In this document: positions 1 through 6,536 of the stretch, in pieces
How positions within the stretch are numbered: position 1 is the stretch's first letter
Layout of the letters: each line of letters opens with the position of its first letter
Assembly: GCA_005798925.1 (NCBI GenBank)
Contig: SYID01000028.1
Location: 1 to 16,298, forward strand
Length of the DNA stretch: 16,298 bases
Source of the DNA: Verrucomicrobiota bacterium
GTDB taxonomy: Bacteria; Verrucomicrobiota; Verrucomicrobiia; Opitutales; UBA953
Direction: 5' to 3'
The notes under the pieces: model-generated
Seen by the model: only the letters and a program-made list of their open reading frames with translations
What the model was told of the DNA's origin: nothing
Database searches by the model: none
Program-made: the position numbers and the translations under genes

Positions 1-537
1 GAGATCCGCGACCTGGAGACGGCCGAGATCTCCATCCGCGCCTCCCTCACGGGCCACCTGGTCTTCTCGACCCTCCACACCAACGACGCCCCCGGCGCCA
101 TCACGCGCCTCATCGACATGGGCGTCGAGCCCTTCCTCGTCGGCTCCGCCGTCGAGCTGGTCATCGCCCAGCGCCTCGTCCGCCGCCTCTGCCCCGACTG
201 CGCCAAGACGGTCCCGGTCGACCGCGCGAAGCTCGTCCCGGCCCTCGCGACGCTCGGCATGGACGAATCGTTCCTCAAGGACGTGACTTCGCTCAAGGAG
301 GCCGCGGGCTGCCGTAAGTGCCGCGGGACGGGCTACCGCGGCCGCGTCGGGGTCTTCGAGATCTTCCACCCGAAGCCGCTCCACGACCTGATCATCACCC
401 GCATCTCCAACCGCGAGCTCACGGAGAAGGCCGTCGAGCTGGGCATGCGCCCCCTCGCCAAGGCCGGCTGGCTCAAGGTCGCCGCCGGGCTGACGACGAT
501 CGACGAGCTGATCCGCAACCTGAGCTCGAACGAATAA
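1..537 (+). CDS. gspE: T2SS ATPase GspE, C-terminal part (5' truncated by window edge)
   Basis: This is the C-terminal 178 codons of the cytoplasmic AAA-type ATPase that powers pseudopilus assembly in type II secretion. The reading frame is open from base 1. It begins inside the Asp box (EIRDLETAEI), followed by the His-box region STLHTNDAPGA at codons 23-33. These are hallmarks of the GspE/PilB secretion ATPase superfamily. A tetracysteine zinc-binding element is present: CPDC at codons 64-67 and CRKC at codons 104-107. This C-terminal insertion separates GspE and PilB types from PilT. The gene ends in TAA at 535-537, and gspF starts seven bases later on the same strand, so the two are almost certainly co-transcribed. 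PilB is the main alternative name. The gspG-gspM operon facing this pair favours GspE. Confidence 0.95.
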   Translation, partial: EIRDLETAEISIRASLTGHLVFSTLHTNDAPGAITRLIDMGVEPFLVGSAVELVIAQRLVRRLCPDCAKTVPVDRAKLVPALATLGMDESFLKDVTSLKEAAGCRKCRGTGYRGRVGVFEIFHPKPLHDLIITRISNRELTEKAVELGMRPLAKAGWLKVAAGLTTIDELIRNLSSNE

Positions 538-544
538 CGCCGCG

Positions 545-1777
545 ATGGCCGTCTTCAACTACACCGCGCGCGACGCCGCCGGCGCCGTGACCGAAGGCAC
601 CGTCGACGCCCCGCAGCGCCGCGACGCGCTCCGCAAGCTCCAGGCCCGCGGGCTGAAGCCGCTCAAGGTCGAGGAGGCCGGCGCCGCCTCCCGCGCCAAG
701 GAATCCGCCCGCGAAGGGGGGCCCGACGACAAGGACCTCCTCCCGACCGAGGCCGAGTGCCTGCCGTTCCTCGAGGCGATGGCCGACCTGGTCCGCTCCG
801 GGATGTCCGCCGGCGAGGCGCTCCGCCTCCTCGCCCTGCGCCTCCAGAAATCCCGCCTGCGCGTGCTCTGCGCCGGCCTCTGGGCCAAGCTCGGCGAAGG
901 CCAGAGCCTGTCCGTCGCGATGGGCGGCTACCCCAAGGTCTTCGACGGGCAGACGCTCAACCTCATCGCCGCCGGCGAGGCGACGGGCAACATCCGCGAC
1001 GTCCTCGAACGGCTGATCACCCACTTCACCGAGCAGCGCGAATTCCGCCGCAAGCTGGTCAGCGCGCTGTCCTACCCGCTCTTCATCTGCTTCGTCGCGG
1101 TGGGCGTCATCATCTTCTTCGTGCTCTTCCTGCTCCCGCGCCTGGAGACGCTCCTGAAATCCCTCGGCGGCGAGATGCCGCTCTCCACGAAGCTGCTCAT
1201 CGGCTTCGCCAACACGCTCCTCTGGCTCGGGCCCGTCCTCCTCGCCGTCGCCGTCGCCGTCGCCCTCTACGTCCGCCAGTGGCGCAAGTCCGAGGCGGGG
1301 CTCATCGCCTCCGACGCCCTCCTGCTCAAGGTGCCCCTGGCCGGCTCCTTCGTGATGCGCGTGTCGGTCCTCAACTTCTGCCACACGCTCGCGGTGCTCC
1401 TCGAGAACGGCATCACGACCGCCGAGGCGCTCCGCCTGGCGGAGAAGACCGCCCCGAACCGCGCCCTGCGCCGCCAGCTCCGCGAGGCGACCGACCGCGT
1501 GCTCGAAGGCGACAGCCTTTCGAAGGCCCTCGCCCGCACGGGCTACTTCCCGCGCCTGCTTCTCGACCGCGTCGCCGTCGCCGAACAGACCGGCAACCTC
1601 GCTCCGGGCCTCCGTGATATCTCCCGTTCCTACCGCGCCGATCTCGACCGCTGGCTCGGCGCGGTCTCGCAGACGATCTCCGCCTCGGTCCTCGTCGCGG
1701 CTTTCTCGTTCGTGGCGTTCATCGCCTTCGCCATCGTCTCCGCGGTCTTCCAGGTCAGCTCGAGCTTCAGCTTCTGA
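545..1777 (+). CDS. gspF: T2SS inner-membrane platform protein GspF
   Basis: This 410-residue polytopic protein of the inner-membrane platform couples the GspE ATPase to pseudopilin assembly. Its length matches the family (about 400). Two copies of the cytoplasmic helical GspF domain are visible, around residues 75-175 and 275-375; both carry the AxxLxxGxxxxEALxL-type start (DLVRSGMSAGEALRLL and AVLLENGITTAEALRL). Three hydrophobic segments lie near residues 176-197, 223-243 and 380-402, as in GspF/PilC. The ATG at 545 gives the family's usual N-terminus (AVFNYTARDAAG), seven bases after gspE. No Shine-Dalgarno sequence is evident, so translation may be coupled to gspE. A hairpin at 1780-1805 follows the stop directly. 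PilC is the only serious alternative. Confidence 0.95.
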   Translation: MAVFNYTARDAAGAVTEGTVDAPQRRDALRKLQARGLKPLKVEEAGAASRAKESAREGGPDDKDLLPTEAECLPFLEAMADLVRSGMSAGEALRLLALRLQKSRLRVLCAGLWAKLGEGQSLSVAMGGYPKVFDGQTLNLIAAGEATGNIRDVLERLITHFTEQREFRRKLVSALSYPLFICFVAVGVIIFFVLFLLPRLETLLKSLGGEMPLSTKLLIGFANTLLWLGPVLLAVAVAVALYVRQWRKSEAGLIASDALLLKVPLAGSFVMRVSVLNFCHTLAVLLENGITTAEALRLAEKTAPNRALRRQLREATDRVLEGDSLSKALARTGYFPRLLLDRVAVAEQTGNLAPGLRDISRSYRADLDRWLGAVSQTISASVLVAAFSFVAFIAFAIVSAVFQVSSSFSF

Positions 1778-1779
1778 GG

Positions 1780-1805
1780 CAGGGACCGCACCGCGTGCGG
1801 CCCTG
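1780..1805 (+). terminator. Hairpin directly after gspF (possible terminator, also a degenerate REP)
   Basis: CAGGG-a-CCGCAC / cgc / GTGCGG-CCCTG forms an 11-bp stem with one bulged A and a 3-nt loop. It starts three bases after the gspF stop. There is no T-run, so a classical intrinsic terminator is not supported. The G(C)AGGG head followed by a hairpin also fits a decayed copy of the GTAG-type REP family seen just downstream. Confidence 0.45.
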
Positions 1806-1815
1806 ATGGTCTTGG

Positions 1816-1845
1816 GTAGGGATGACCGGACCGTTCATCCGCGGC
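1816..1845 (+). repeat. GTAG-type REP palindrome
   Basis: A GTAGG head is followed by the hairpin GATGACCGG-a-CCGTTCATC at 1821-1839, with one mismatch in a 9-bp stem, then CGCGG. It belongs to the same subfamily as the copies at 12205-12230 and 14275-14302. GTAG-headed palindromes are the known signature of REP elements mobilised by RAYT transposases. Confidence 0.75.
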
Positions 1846-1851
1846 ACCGAT

Positions 1852-1892
1852 GGGGTCTGACTTCGTTCGGAATGCTGAACGTGTCTGACCCC
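1852..1892 (+). repeat. GGGGTC/GACCCC hairpin element, copy 1
   Basis: This 41-nt copy has the arms GGGGTC-T-GAC-TT-CGTTC, the loop GGAATGCT, then GAACG-T-GTC-T-GACCCC. The T/T mismatch and the TT-versus-T bulge occur at the same positions in the copies at 12868, 14310 and 16245 (T/C instead of T/T in the first two). It lies between a forward and a reverse REP. See the finding on this family. Confidence 0.85.
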
Positions 1893-1920
1893 CGCGGGCG
1901 CCTTGCCTCCTCATCCCCGC

Positions 1921-1946
1921 GGGCGCGCGGGCCGCACGCCCCTACC
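1921..1946 (-). repeat. GTAG-type REP palindrome, reverse orientation
   Basis: On the minus strand this reads GGTAG followed by the hairpin GGGCG-t-GCGG-c-CCGC-g-CGCCC (1921-1941 on the plus strand). It faces the forward REP at 1816, giving a BIME-like opposed pair. A near-identical reverse copy lies at 12232-12257. Confidence 0.75.
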
Positions 1947-1958
1947 ATATGATTCTCG

Positions 1959-2124
1959 CTCATAGGGAGCCCGGAAACCGGAATGGATTTCGGGATTCAG
2001 CCATGCGGCCTTCAGCAGCCGGCCCAGGCTCCCGTGGCCGCTGGCCGAGAAGCCGATACCAGAATCGCCGTCACCCGGAATTTAATTCCCCAGCCAATCA
2101 TCCGGTCTCCGGTTCCCCCTTGAG
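1959..2124. repeat. MITE-like element with imperfect 23-bp terminal inverted repeats, copy 1 (166 bp)
   Basis: The left end (1959-1981) pairs with the right end (2102-2124) at 17 of 23 positions. The right-hand 38 bp (2088-2125) matches 12316-12353 at 37 of 38 positions, so this is a dispersed repeat and not a chance palindrome. The interior has no ORF that looks coding and differs in length from the second copy (82 bp). Both copies lie about 12 bp downstream of a reverse REP. Confidence 0.6.
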
Positions 2125-2148
2125 TGAGTTCTGCCGCTTGCCTCCCTT

Positions 2149-2170
2149 GTCAACGTGTCAACCGGTCAAC
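2149..2170 (+). repeat. Three GTCAAC units with exact 8-bp period
   Basis: GTCAAC occurs at 2149, 2157 and 2165, separated by the dinucleotides GT and CG. It is short and sits in repeat-rich non-coding DNA. A tandem binding site or a slippage product are both possible. Confidence 0.5.
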
Positions 2171-2262
2171 TAACGCTGTCTCGCCCCTTGCCCCCATGTC
2201 CCCTTGCCAGCGTGCCCCCTCGCGCTTCGCGCGTCCCCCCTCGCGCCCGCCCGCCACCTCCC

Positions 2263-2847
2263 TTACTTTCCTTCCGCGCCCGGCGCCGGCTCGGCTCCTT
2301 CCGCGGCCGCCTTCGCGCCCGGGATCTCGCCGATCAGTTCCAGCGCGGTGAGCGTCGCCTTGAAGGTCACGGTGCCCGCGGTGCCGCGCTCCGACGTCAG
2401 GCTGACCTGACTCAGCGCGAGGTAAGGGGCGCGCGTCTTCACGCTGTCGTAGAAACGCAGGATGCCCGCCATGTCCGCCTTGCGGCAGCTGAGCTGGAGG
2501 GAGTGCACGGCGAACTTGCCCGCCTTGGTCGTCTTGGGCGCCTCGGTGTTCGCGCTCAGGCCGGCTTCGTTGGTGGCGTTCACGGCCTCGGCGATGAGCT
2601 TGGCCTGGTCGAACCCATGGCCGGAATCCAAGCCCTGCACGGCCACGGCGGTGGCGTTGCGGATCTCGCGCTCCTTGGCGAGCACGGCCTTCTGCTCGAG
2701 GGCCTCGTCCTCGTAGGCGCGCCAGGCTTCCCAGCCTTCGTTGACGCGCGCCCACGCGCCGCTGCCCCAGAGGAGCGCCGCGATGAGCAGCGCGGCCAGC
2801 GCCATGACGCGTTCGCGCGCCTTCAGGCTGAAGAAGAAGTGTTTCAT
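2263..2847 (-). CDS. gspM: T2SS platform protein GspM
   Basis: This 194-residue bitopic inner-membrane protein is the expected partner of GspL in the T2SS platform. It has a short basic cytoplasmic N-terminus (MKHFFFSLKARER), one membrane helix at about residues 13-34, and a periplasmic region with a ferredoxin-like fold in the family. Position, size and topology support GspM more than sequence does, because this family is poorly conserved. The ATG (2845-2847) overlaps the gspL stop by four bases (ATGA), and that overlap fixes the start against an upstream in-frame extension. The last 22 residues are Ala/Gly/Glu/Pro-rich and look disordered. It is the last gene of the operon. A weak CGCGC-TTC-GCGCG hairpin lies about 30 bases downstream at 2221-2233, without a T-run. 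Confidence 0.8.
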   Translation of the reverse strand: MKHFFFSLKARERVMALAALLIAALLWGSGAWARVNEGWEAWRAYEDEALEQKAVLAKEREIRNATAVAVQGLDSGHGFDQAKLIAEAVNATNEAGLSANTEAPKTTKAGKFAVHSLQLSCRKADMAGILRFYDSVKTRAPYLALSQVSLTSERGTAGTVTFKATLTALELIGEIPGAKAAAEGAEPAPGAEGK

Positions 2848-3998
2848 TGTTGGGTGGTCTCGGCGGCCTTGAGGAGGGCCGGTTGCTTGAAGGTGATCTC
2901 GAGGCGGAAGGTCGTCGAGGTGTCGCGCACCCGCGGCTCGCTGTTCGTGACGGCTTCGACCTCCGGCAGGGTCTGCACGGCGCGCAGGAACTCCGAGATG
3001 TCCCCGGCGTTCGGGGTCTTGGCGTCCACGGTCATGACGGGCTTCGTCAGCACGCTGTCCTTGGCCTTCTTGAGCTCGCACGCGACGTGCGTGAACTCGA
3101 CGGTGGCGGGACGTTTCTCGTTCACGAGCACGAGCATCTCGAACGGCAGCAGGCGCTTGACGCCGAGCTCGAGGATGCGGTCGGTGATCTTCTTCGACTC
3201 CTCGATGTCCTCGACGAGCGGCCGGCGCGCTTCGTTGGCCGCCTCGAGCGACCCGGAACGGGCCCCGATGACCAGGCCGCCGATGTCCAGCAGCAGGGAG
3301 ACGGCCAGCACGGCGGCCCCGACGCGCACCCCGTTCCAGAGCAGCAGATTGAGGCGCTCCTTCTTGCGGCGCTCGGCCAGGAAGTCGCTGTCGCGGATGT
3401 CGGAGTCGTCCAGGCCCTTGCGCGGGATGACGAACGTGCCGTTGCCTTCGCGCTTCAGGACGAGCGCGCCTTCGACGAGGCCGCCGCTGAGCGCGCCCTC
3501 GACGGTCTCGACCGCGACGTCCGCCGGCAGCCCGGCGCGCGCCGCGGCTTCGCGGGCCAGCCCGGCTTCGTCCGCGTCCGCCTTCTCGGCCACGGCGACG
3601 GCCGCGGGGAGTTCTTCGCCGGCCTTCCAGGCCAGCGCGGTCAGGCGCTCCTCGCCGCGGTGCACGACGACGCCGTCGGCGGCGGGCTTATGCCCGCACA
3701 GGGCCAGGAACTCCGGCACGACCTGGCAGTCCTCGGGCCACGCGAAGCTTTCCTCCGCGGTGAAGCGCCGGCGATGCGCCGCGTAGGCGAGCACCTGCCT
3801 GCCGTCCGCCGAGGTCACGAAACCGACGAGCATCTGCTCGAGCGGGAAGGGCGACACGGCCTCGAGCGCGAGGTTCACCTGCCCGGCGAGGTCTTCGCCT
3901 TCGACGGCCAGCCGCCGGACGAAGAACCGGTTACCCGGCAGCATGGCCGCTTCCTGCGGCTTGGGGCCGGTGAGGAAACGCGAGAGAGGAGAGGTCAT
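2844..3998 (-). CDS. gspL: T2SS platform protein GspL
   Basis: This 384-residue protein is the inner-membrane T2SS component that recruits the GspE ATPase. Residues 1 to about 215 would form the cytoplasmic actin-like (ASKHA) domain. A membrane helix lies near 223-245, followed by a periplasmic ferredoxin-like domain. That order is diagnostic for GspL/PilM-N fusions. The basic stretch AERRKKERLN just before the helix agrees with a cytoplasmic N-terminal side. The ATG at 3996-3998 is chosen because it overlaps the gspK stop by four bases (ATGA). The same frame stays open upstream to 4628, but that is not part of this gene: its readable portion coincides with the frame-disturbed stretch of gspK. 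Divergence is high, so the call leans on topology and operon position. Confidence 0.85.
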   Translation of the reverse strand: MTSPLSRFLTGPKPQEAAMLPGNRFFVRRLAVEGEDLAGQVNLALEAVSPFPLEQMLVGFVTSADGRQVLAYAAHRRRFTAEESFAWPEDCQVVPEFLALCGHKPAADGVVVHRGEERLTALAWKAGEELPAAVAVAEKADADEAGLAREAAARAGLPADVAVETVEGALSGGLVEGALVLKREGNGTFVIPRKGLDDSDIRDSDFLAERRKKERLNLLLWNGVRVGAAVLAVSLLLDIGGLVIGARSGSLEAANEARRPLVEDIEESKKITDRILELGVKRLLPFEMLVLVNEKRPATVEFTHVACELKKAKDSVLTKPVMTVDAKTPNAGDISEFLRAVQTLPEVEAVTNSEPRVRDTSTTFRLEITFKQPALLKAAETTQQ

Positions 3999-5239
3999 TT
4001 GGTGGGGGGCGGCGTGGCCGCGGGGTCGGCGGTTTCGAGAGGGGGCTTGGGCGCCGAGGGGGCGCCGTTGTCTTCCTCCCAGGCGAGGATCTGGAACGGA
4101 TAGGCGATCGTGTTGCTGGCGACGCGTCCGCTCATGGTCGATTTGCCCAAGGTGGGCGACGCTTCGATGCCGGGGGTGAGGTAAGGGGTGGCGGTTCTCG
4201 TAGTAGACCGCGGGGCGGCTGTCGAGGTTCCCGTCGTCCTCGCGGCCGGCGAAAGGGTCGTCCGCCCGCCCAAGGCCATGTCCGGATTGGTGTCGGGGTT
4301 GGCCGCCGCGCTGGGGTAGGCGACGTCCTCGCGGACGGCGACGAGGGCGCTGATCCGGCACCGCGCCAAGCCTTCCTTCACGGTCACGCGCAGCCACATC
4401 AGGATGATCTCGTCGTCGAACTTGGCCAGGTTCGCCCCGCCGCCGATGAGCTGGCGCACTTCGCTGGTGACCCGGAAATAGGGCGGGGTCCCGACGATCC
4501 GCCTGCCGATCTCGGCCTGGCGCTCGCGGATCAGGGCCAGCTGGTTCTCGTCCAGCCCCTGCGAGAGCAGCACGGCGTCCGAGGCGGTGTTGATGTTCGC
4601 CTGCGGGAAGGTGTACAGGCTGACGCACGCCTTGAAGGCCTCGAAGATCGGCGTGGGCCGCCCGGCTTCGTCGAAGAAGAACTCCTTGGCCACCCCGATC
4701 GAACGGAACTCGTCGAAGGTCCGGATCGGCCGGCGCGCGGACCGGAAGGCGAGCGTCGCCCGCTGGTAGGCGGCGTCCGTCGCCTCCTCCTCGAGCGACT
4801 CATACCCTTTGCTCTGCCAGGCCACCACGGCGTCGGCGACGCGCTCGGCGTCGCGCTGCTCCATGCCGAGCGAGTACAGCAGCTGGATGAGGTCGTTCTT
4901 GGTCAGCACGCTCAGGGGCAGCTTGGCCGACTCGTCCTCGTATTCGAACTTCACCTCGAGGCCCTCGCGCGGCGGGAAGCCGGCGTAGGCGTGCGGGTCG
5001 TCGAAACCCTGCGTGGGCGCGTGCACCTTGTTGAGGTCGATGGAGCGGATCTCGGCGATGACCGCCAGCGCGAGCTCGAGCTCGCTCTGGGCGTCGGCCC
5101 GCAGGCGCCGCCGGTCCGCCTCGCGCGTGGCCATGGCCAGCTCGAGGGAGTTGTCCTCCATGAACTGCGCCAGCAGCAGCGCGGCCAGGGTGACGAGCAC
5201 CAGGACGACCACGATGACGGAGCCGCGGCGACGCTTCAT
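3995..5239 (-). CDS. gspK: T2SS minor pseudopilin GspK, with a probable internal double frameshift
   Basis: This 414-residue GspK is the largest minor pseudopilin and part of the pseudopilus tip complex (I-J-K). The N-terminus MKRRRG|SVIVVVLVLV is a type III prepilin signal with the expected absence of Glu at +5, a trait of GspK. The core has the GspK-type helical region and an INTAS motif (QANINTASDAVL). It is longer than the usual 320-350. Within 4194-4265 the annotated frame gives a Thr/Arg/Ser-rich stretch. The neighbouring frame gives ADDPFAGREDD... ending in AVYYEN, with 23 of 24 codons ending in G/C against 18 of 24 in the annotated frame. One missing base near 4266 and one extra base near 4191 would restore that peptide in line with the rest. 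The start overlaps the gspJ stop by four bases (ATGA), as does its own stop with gspL. Confidence 0.88.
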   Translation of the reverse strand: MKRRRGSVIVVVLVLVTLAALLLAQFMEDNSLELAMATREADRRRLRADAQSELELALAVIAEIRSIDLNKVHAPTQGFDDPHAYAGFPPREGLEVKFEYEDESAKLPLSVLTKNDLIQLLYSLGMEQRDAERVADAVVAWQSKGYESLEEEATDAAYQRATLAFRSARRPIRTFDEFRSIGVAKEFFFDEAGRPTPIFEAFKACVSLYTFPQANINTASDAVLLSQGLDENQLALIRERQAEIGRRIVGTPPYFRVTSEVRQLIGGGANLAKFDDEIILMWLRVTVKEGLARCRISALVAVREDVAYPSAAANPDTNPDMALGGRTTLSPAARTTGTSTAAPRSTTRTATPYLTPGIEASPTLGKSTMSGRVASNTIAYPFQILAWEEDNGAPSAPKPPLETADPAATPPPTK

Positions 5240-5880
5240 GGGGTCGAGGCGCCGGAGCGCTTGATGGGGAGGCTGATGACCTTCGTGGCTTCGAGCGCCC
5301 CGCGCTTGAAGACGAGATGCACCCGCGCGGGCTTCCGCCAGGCGGTCGAGCCGGGCTCGTTCACGGGCTCGTCCTCGACTTTCCATTCCTTGAGGTCGGC
5401 GTCGTAATATTCGTAGCGCAGCGCGGTGACGAAGGGGCTGATGACGGTGTCGTGGCGGTCCGTGATGTCGCGCTCGAGCTCGAGCCGCGACTGCCACTGG
5501 AAGACGAGCCCGCGCCCTTCCTCGACGAAGACGGTGAAGTCCACGTCCGGCAGCGGCGCCTCCGGCCAGTCGGCCAGCCGCCCGGCGTCGGGCAGCAGGA
5601 AGCCGAGCCGCGGCACGGTCGTGCCCGCGCCGTCGTCCACGTCCTTCAGCGCGACACCCGAGGCGCCCGGCCCGAGCGTGGCCTGCTCGAACGCGTTGCG
5701 CACCAAGGCGCTGGCCGCCCGCGCGTGCTGGTCGAACAGCCGCTGGTCGCGGCCGCTCCCCCACAGTTCGCCCATGGAGAAGAGGAAGGTGTTCAGCGCG
5801 ACCATCAGCGCGCCCAGCAACGCCAGCGCGATGAGCATCTCGAGCAGCGTGAAGCCGCGCCGGCGGAAGGGGCGGCTCAT
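5236..5880 (-). CDS. gspJ: T2SS minor pseudopilin GspJ
   Basis: This 214-residue minor pseudopilin should form the pseudopilus tip with GspI and GspK. The N-terminus MSRPFRRRG|FTLLEMLIAL is a textbook prepilin signal: cleavage after Gly9, Phe at +1, Glu at +5, then a hydrophobic helix of about 20 residues. The length fits GspJ (about 195-215). The C-terminal half contains the beta-rich part expected for the family, including a RYEYYDADLKEW segment. The start at 5878-5880 is set by the ATGA overlap with gspI; reading further upstream gives low-quality sequence. Confidence 0.9.
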   Translation of the reverse strand: MSRPFRRRGFTLLEMLIALALLGALMVALNTFLFSMGELWGSGRDQRLFDQHARAASALVRNAFEQATLGPGASGVALKDVDDGAGTTVPRLGFLLPDAGRLADWPEAPLPDVDFTVFVEEGRGLVFQWQSRLELERDITDRHDTVISPFVTALRYEYYDADLKEWKVEDEPVNEPGSTAWRKPARVHLVFKRGALEATKVISLPIKRSGASTP

Positions 5881-6536
5881 TGGGCGGGCCGCGGCGCCGG
5901 GGCCGGGGTCGGGGCGCGGGCGGGCGGAGCGCCTTTGCCGGAGGGAGCGCCGCCTTTGCCGCCGTTGTTCTTGCCGCCCGGCGCCGTCGAGGCGGGCGCG
6001 CGCGCGGCCGAGCCTTTGCCGCCGGGATTGGCGGGCACGAGCTTCTTGCCCCGCGTCGGCGCGCTGATGAACGCGGAGTTGCCGTCGGCTTCCTTGTAGC
6101 CGCGCTCCTGCTCGAGCCGCTGGCGCGCTTCGTCCCGGATCTTCTGGCGGTCCGACGGAATCGACCACGTGGGCCGCAGCAGCATGCGCGTCTCGGTGAA
6201 TTCCTCCGCTTCCGCGCCGTCCGCCCCTTCGATCTCGGCGGTGAGCTGCACGGCGAAGAGGTCGCTCACGGCGGTGGCCTCGATCTTGCCCTGCCAGCGC
6301 GCGGTCCGTCCGCCGGGCAGGCGGATCTCGCCGCCGGCCTCGACGTCGTCGAAGCCCGGCGTCTCGAGCAGCGCCGCGCGGCACCGCGCGAGGTCGTCCA
6401 GGCGCTGCTCGTCCTGCTTCATGGAGATGCGGCTGAGGATGACGTTCGAATAGGCGGCCCCGAGGCTGATCGCCGCGAGCGCGAAGATGGCGAGGCTGAC
6501 GAGCACCTCGATCAGCGTGAAGCCGCGGCGGTTCAT
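5877..6536 (-). CDS. gspI: T2SS minor pseudopilin GspI with unusual basic low-complexity tail
   Basis: This 219-residue minor pseudopilin would nucleate the tip complex. The N-terminus MNRRG|FTLIEVLVSLAIFA has all the prepilin processing features. Residues 6 to about 125 cover the normal GspI core, which is usually 120-130 residues in total. The remainder is unusual: a charged linker (RQKIRDEARQRLEQERGYKEA) and then about 50 residues of Gly/Ala/Pro/Lys-rich sequence ending in PAPAPRPAQ. The start overlaps the gspH stop by four bases (ATGA), and the stop overlaps the gspJ start. The tail stays in frame up to that overlap, so it is probably translated and not an artefact. Confidence 0.88.
   Translation of the reverse strand: MNRRGFTLIEVLVSLAIFALAAISLGAAYSNVILSRISMKQDEQRLDDLARCRAALLETPGFDDVEAGGEIRLPGGRTARWQGKIEATAVSDLFAVQLTAEIEGADGAEAEEFTETRMLLRPTWSIPSDRQKIRDEARQRLEQERGYKEADGNSAFISAPTRGKKLVPANPGGKGSAARAPASTAPGGKNNGGKGGAPSGKGAPPARAPTPAPAPRPAQ

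Larger units (their letters stand above)
1778..2262. other. Non-coding convergent intergenic region rich in palindromes
   Basis: The 485 bp between the convergent gspF and gspM ends hold no convincing gene. From left to right there is a hairpin right after gspF, a GTAG-type REP, a GGGGTC hairpin, a reverse-oriented REP, a 166-bp element with 23-bp imperfect terminal inverted repeats, three GTCAAC repeats with an 8-bp period, and a C/T-rich plus-strand stretch (about 2175-2262). Short ORFs in here have no protein-like composition. Confidence 0.8.

Noticed and set aside
473..1384. Long minus-strand open frame of 303 codons over gspE/gspF
   Set aside because: It is an antisense shadow in GC-rich DNA, full of Glu/Arg/Gly repeats typical of reading a real gene backwards. 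gspF on the plus strand is unambiguous.
1778..2262. Small plus-strand ORFs at 1949-2173 and 2124-2351
   Set aside because: They are Pro/Arg/Ser-rich translations of repeat and C-rich DNA, with no start signal or homologous look, and they cross the repeat elements.
2155..3786. Long plus-strand open frame antisense to gspL/gspM
   Set aside because: It is Arg/Ser/Pro-rich shadow sequence. The minus-strand genes have coherent topology and coupled starts.
3999..4628. N-terminal extension of gspL in the same open frame
   Set aside because: The extension has no protein-like pattern except where it matches the frame-disturbed stretch of gspK. The ATGA overlap at 3995-3998 gives a normal GspL start.
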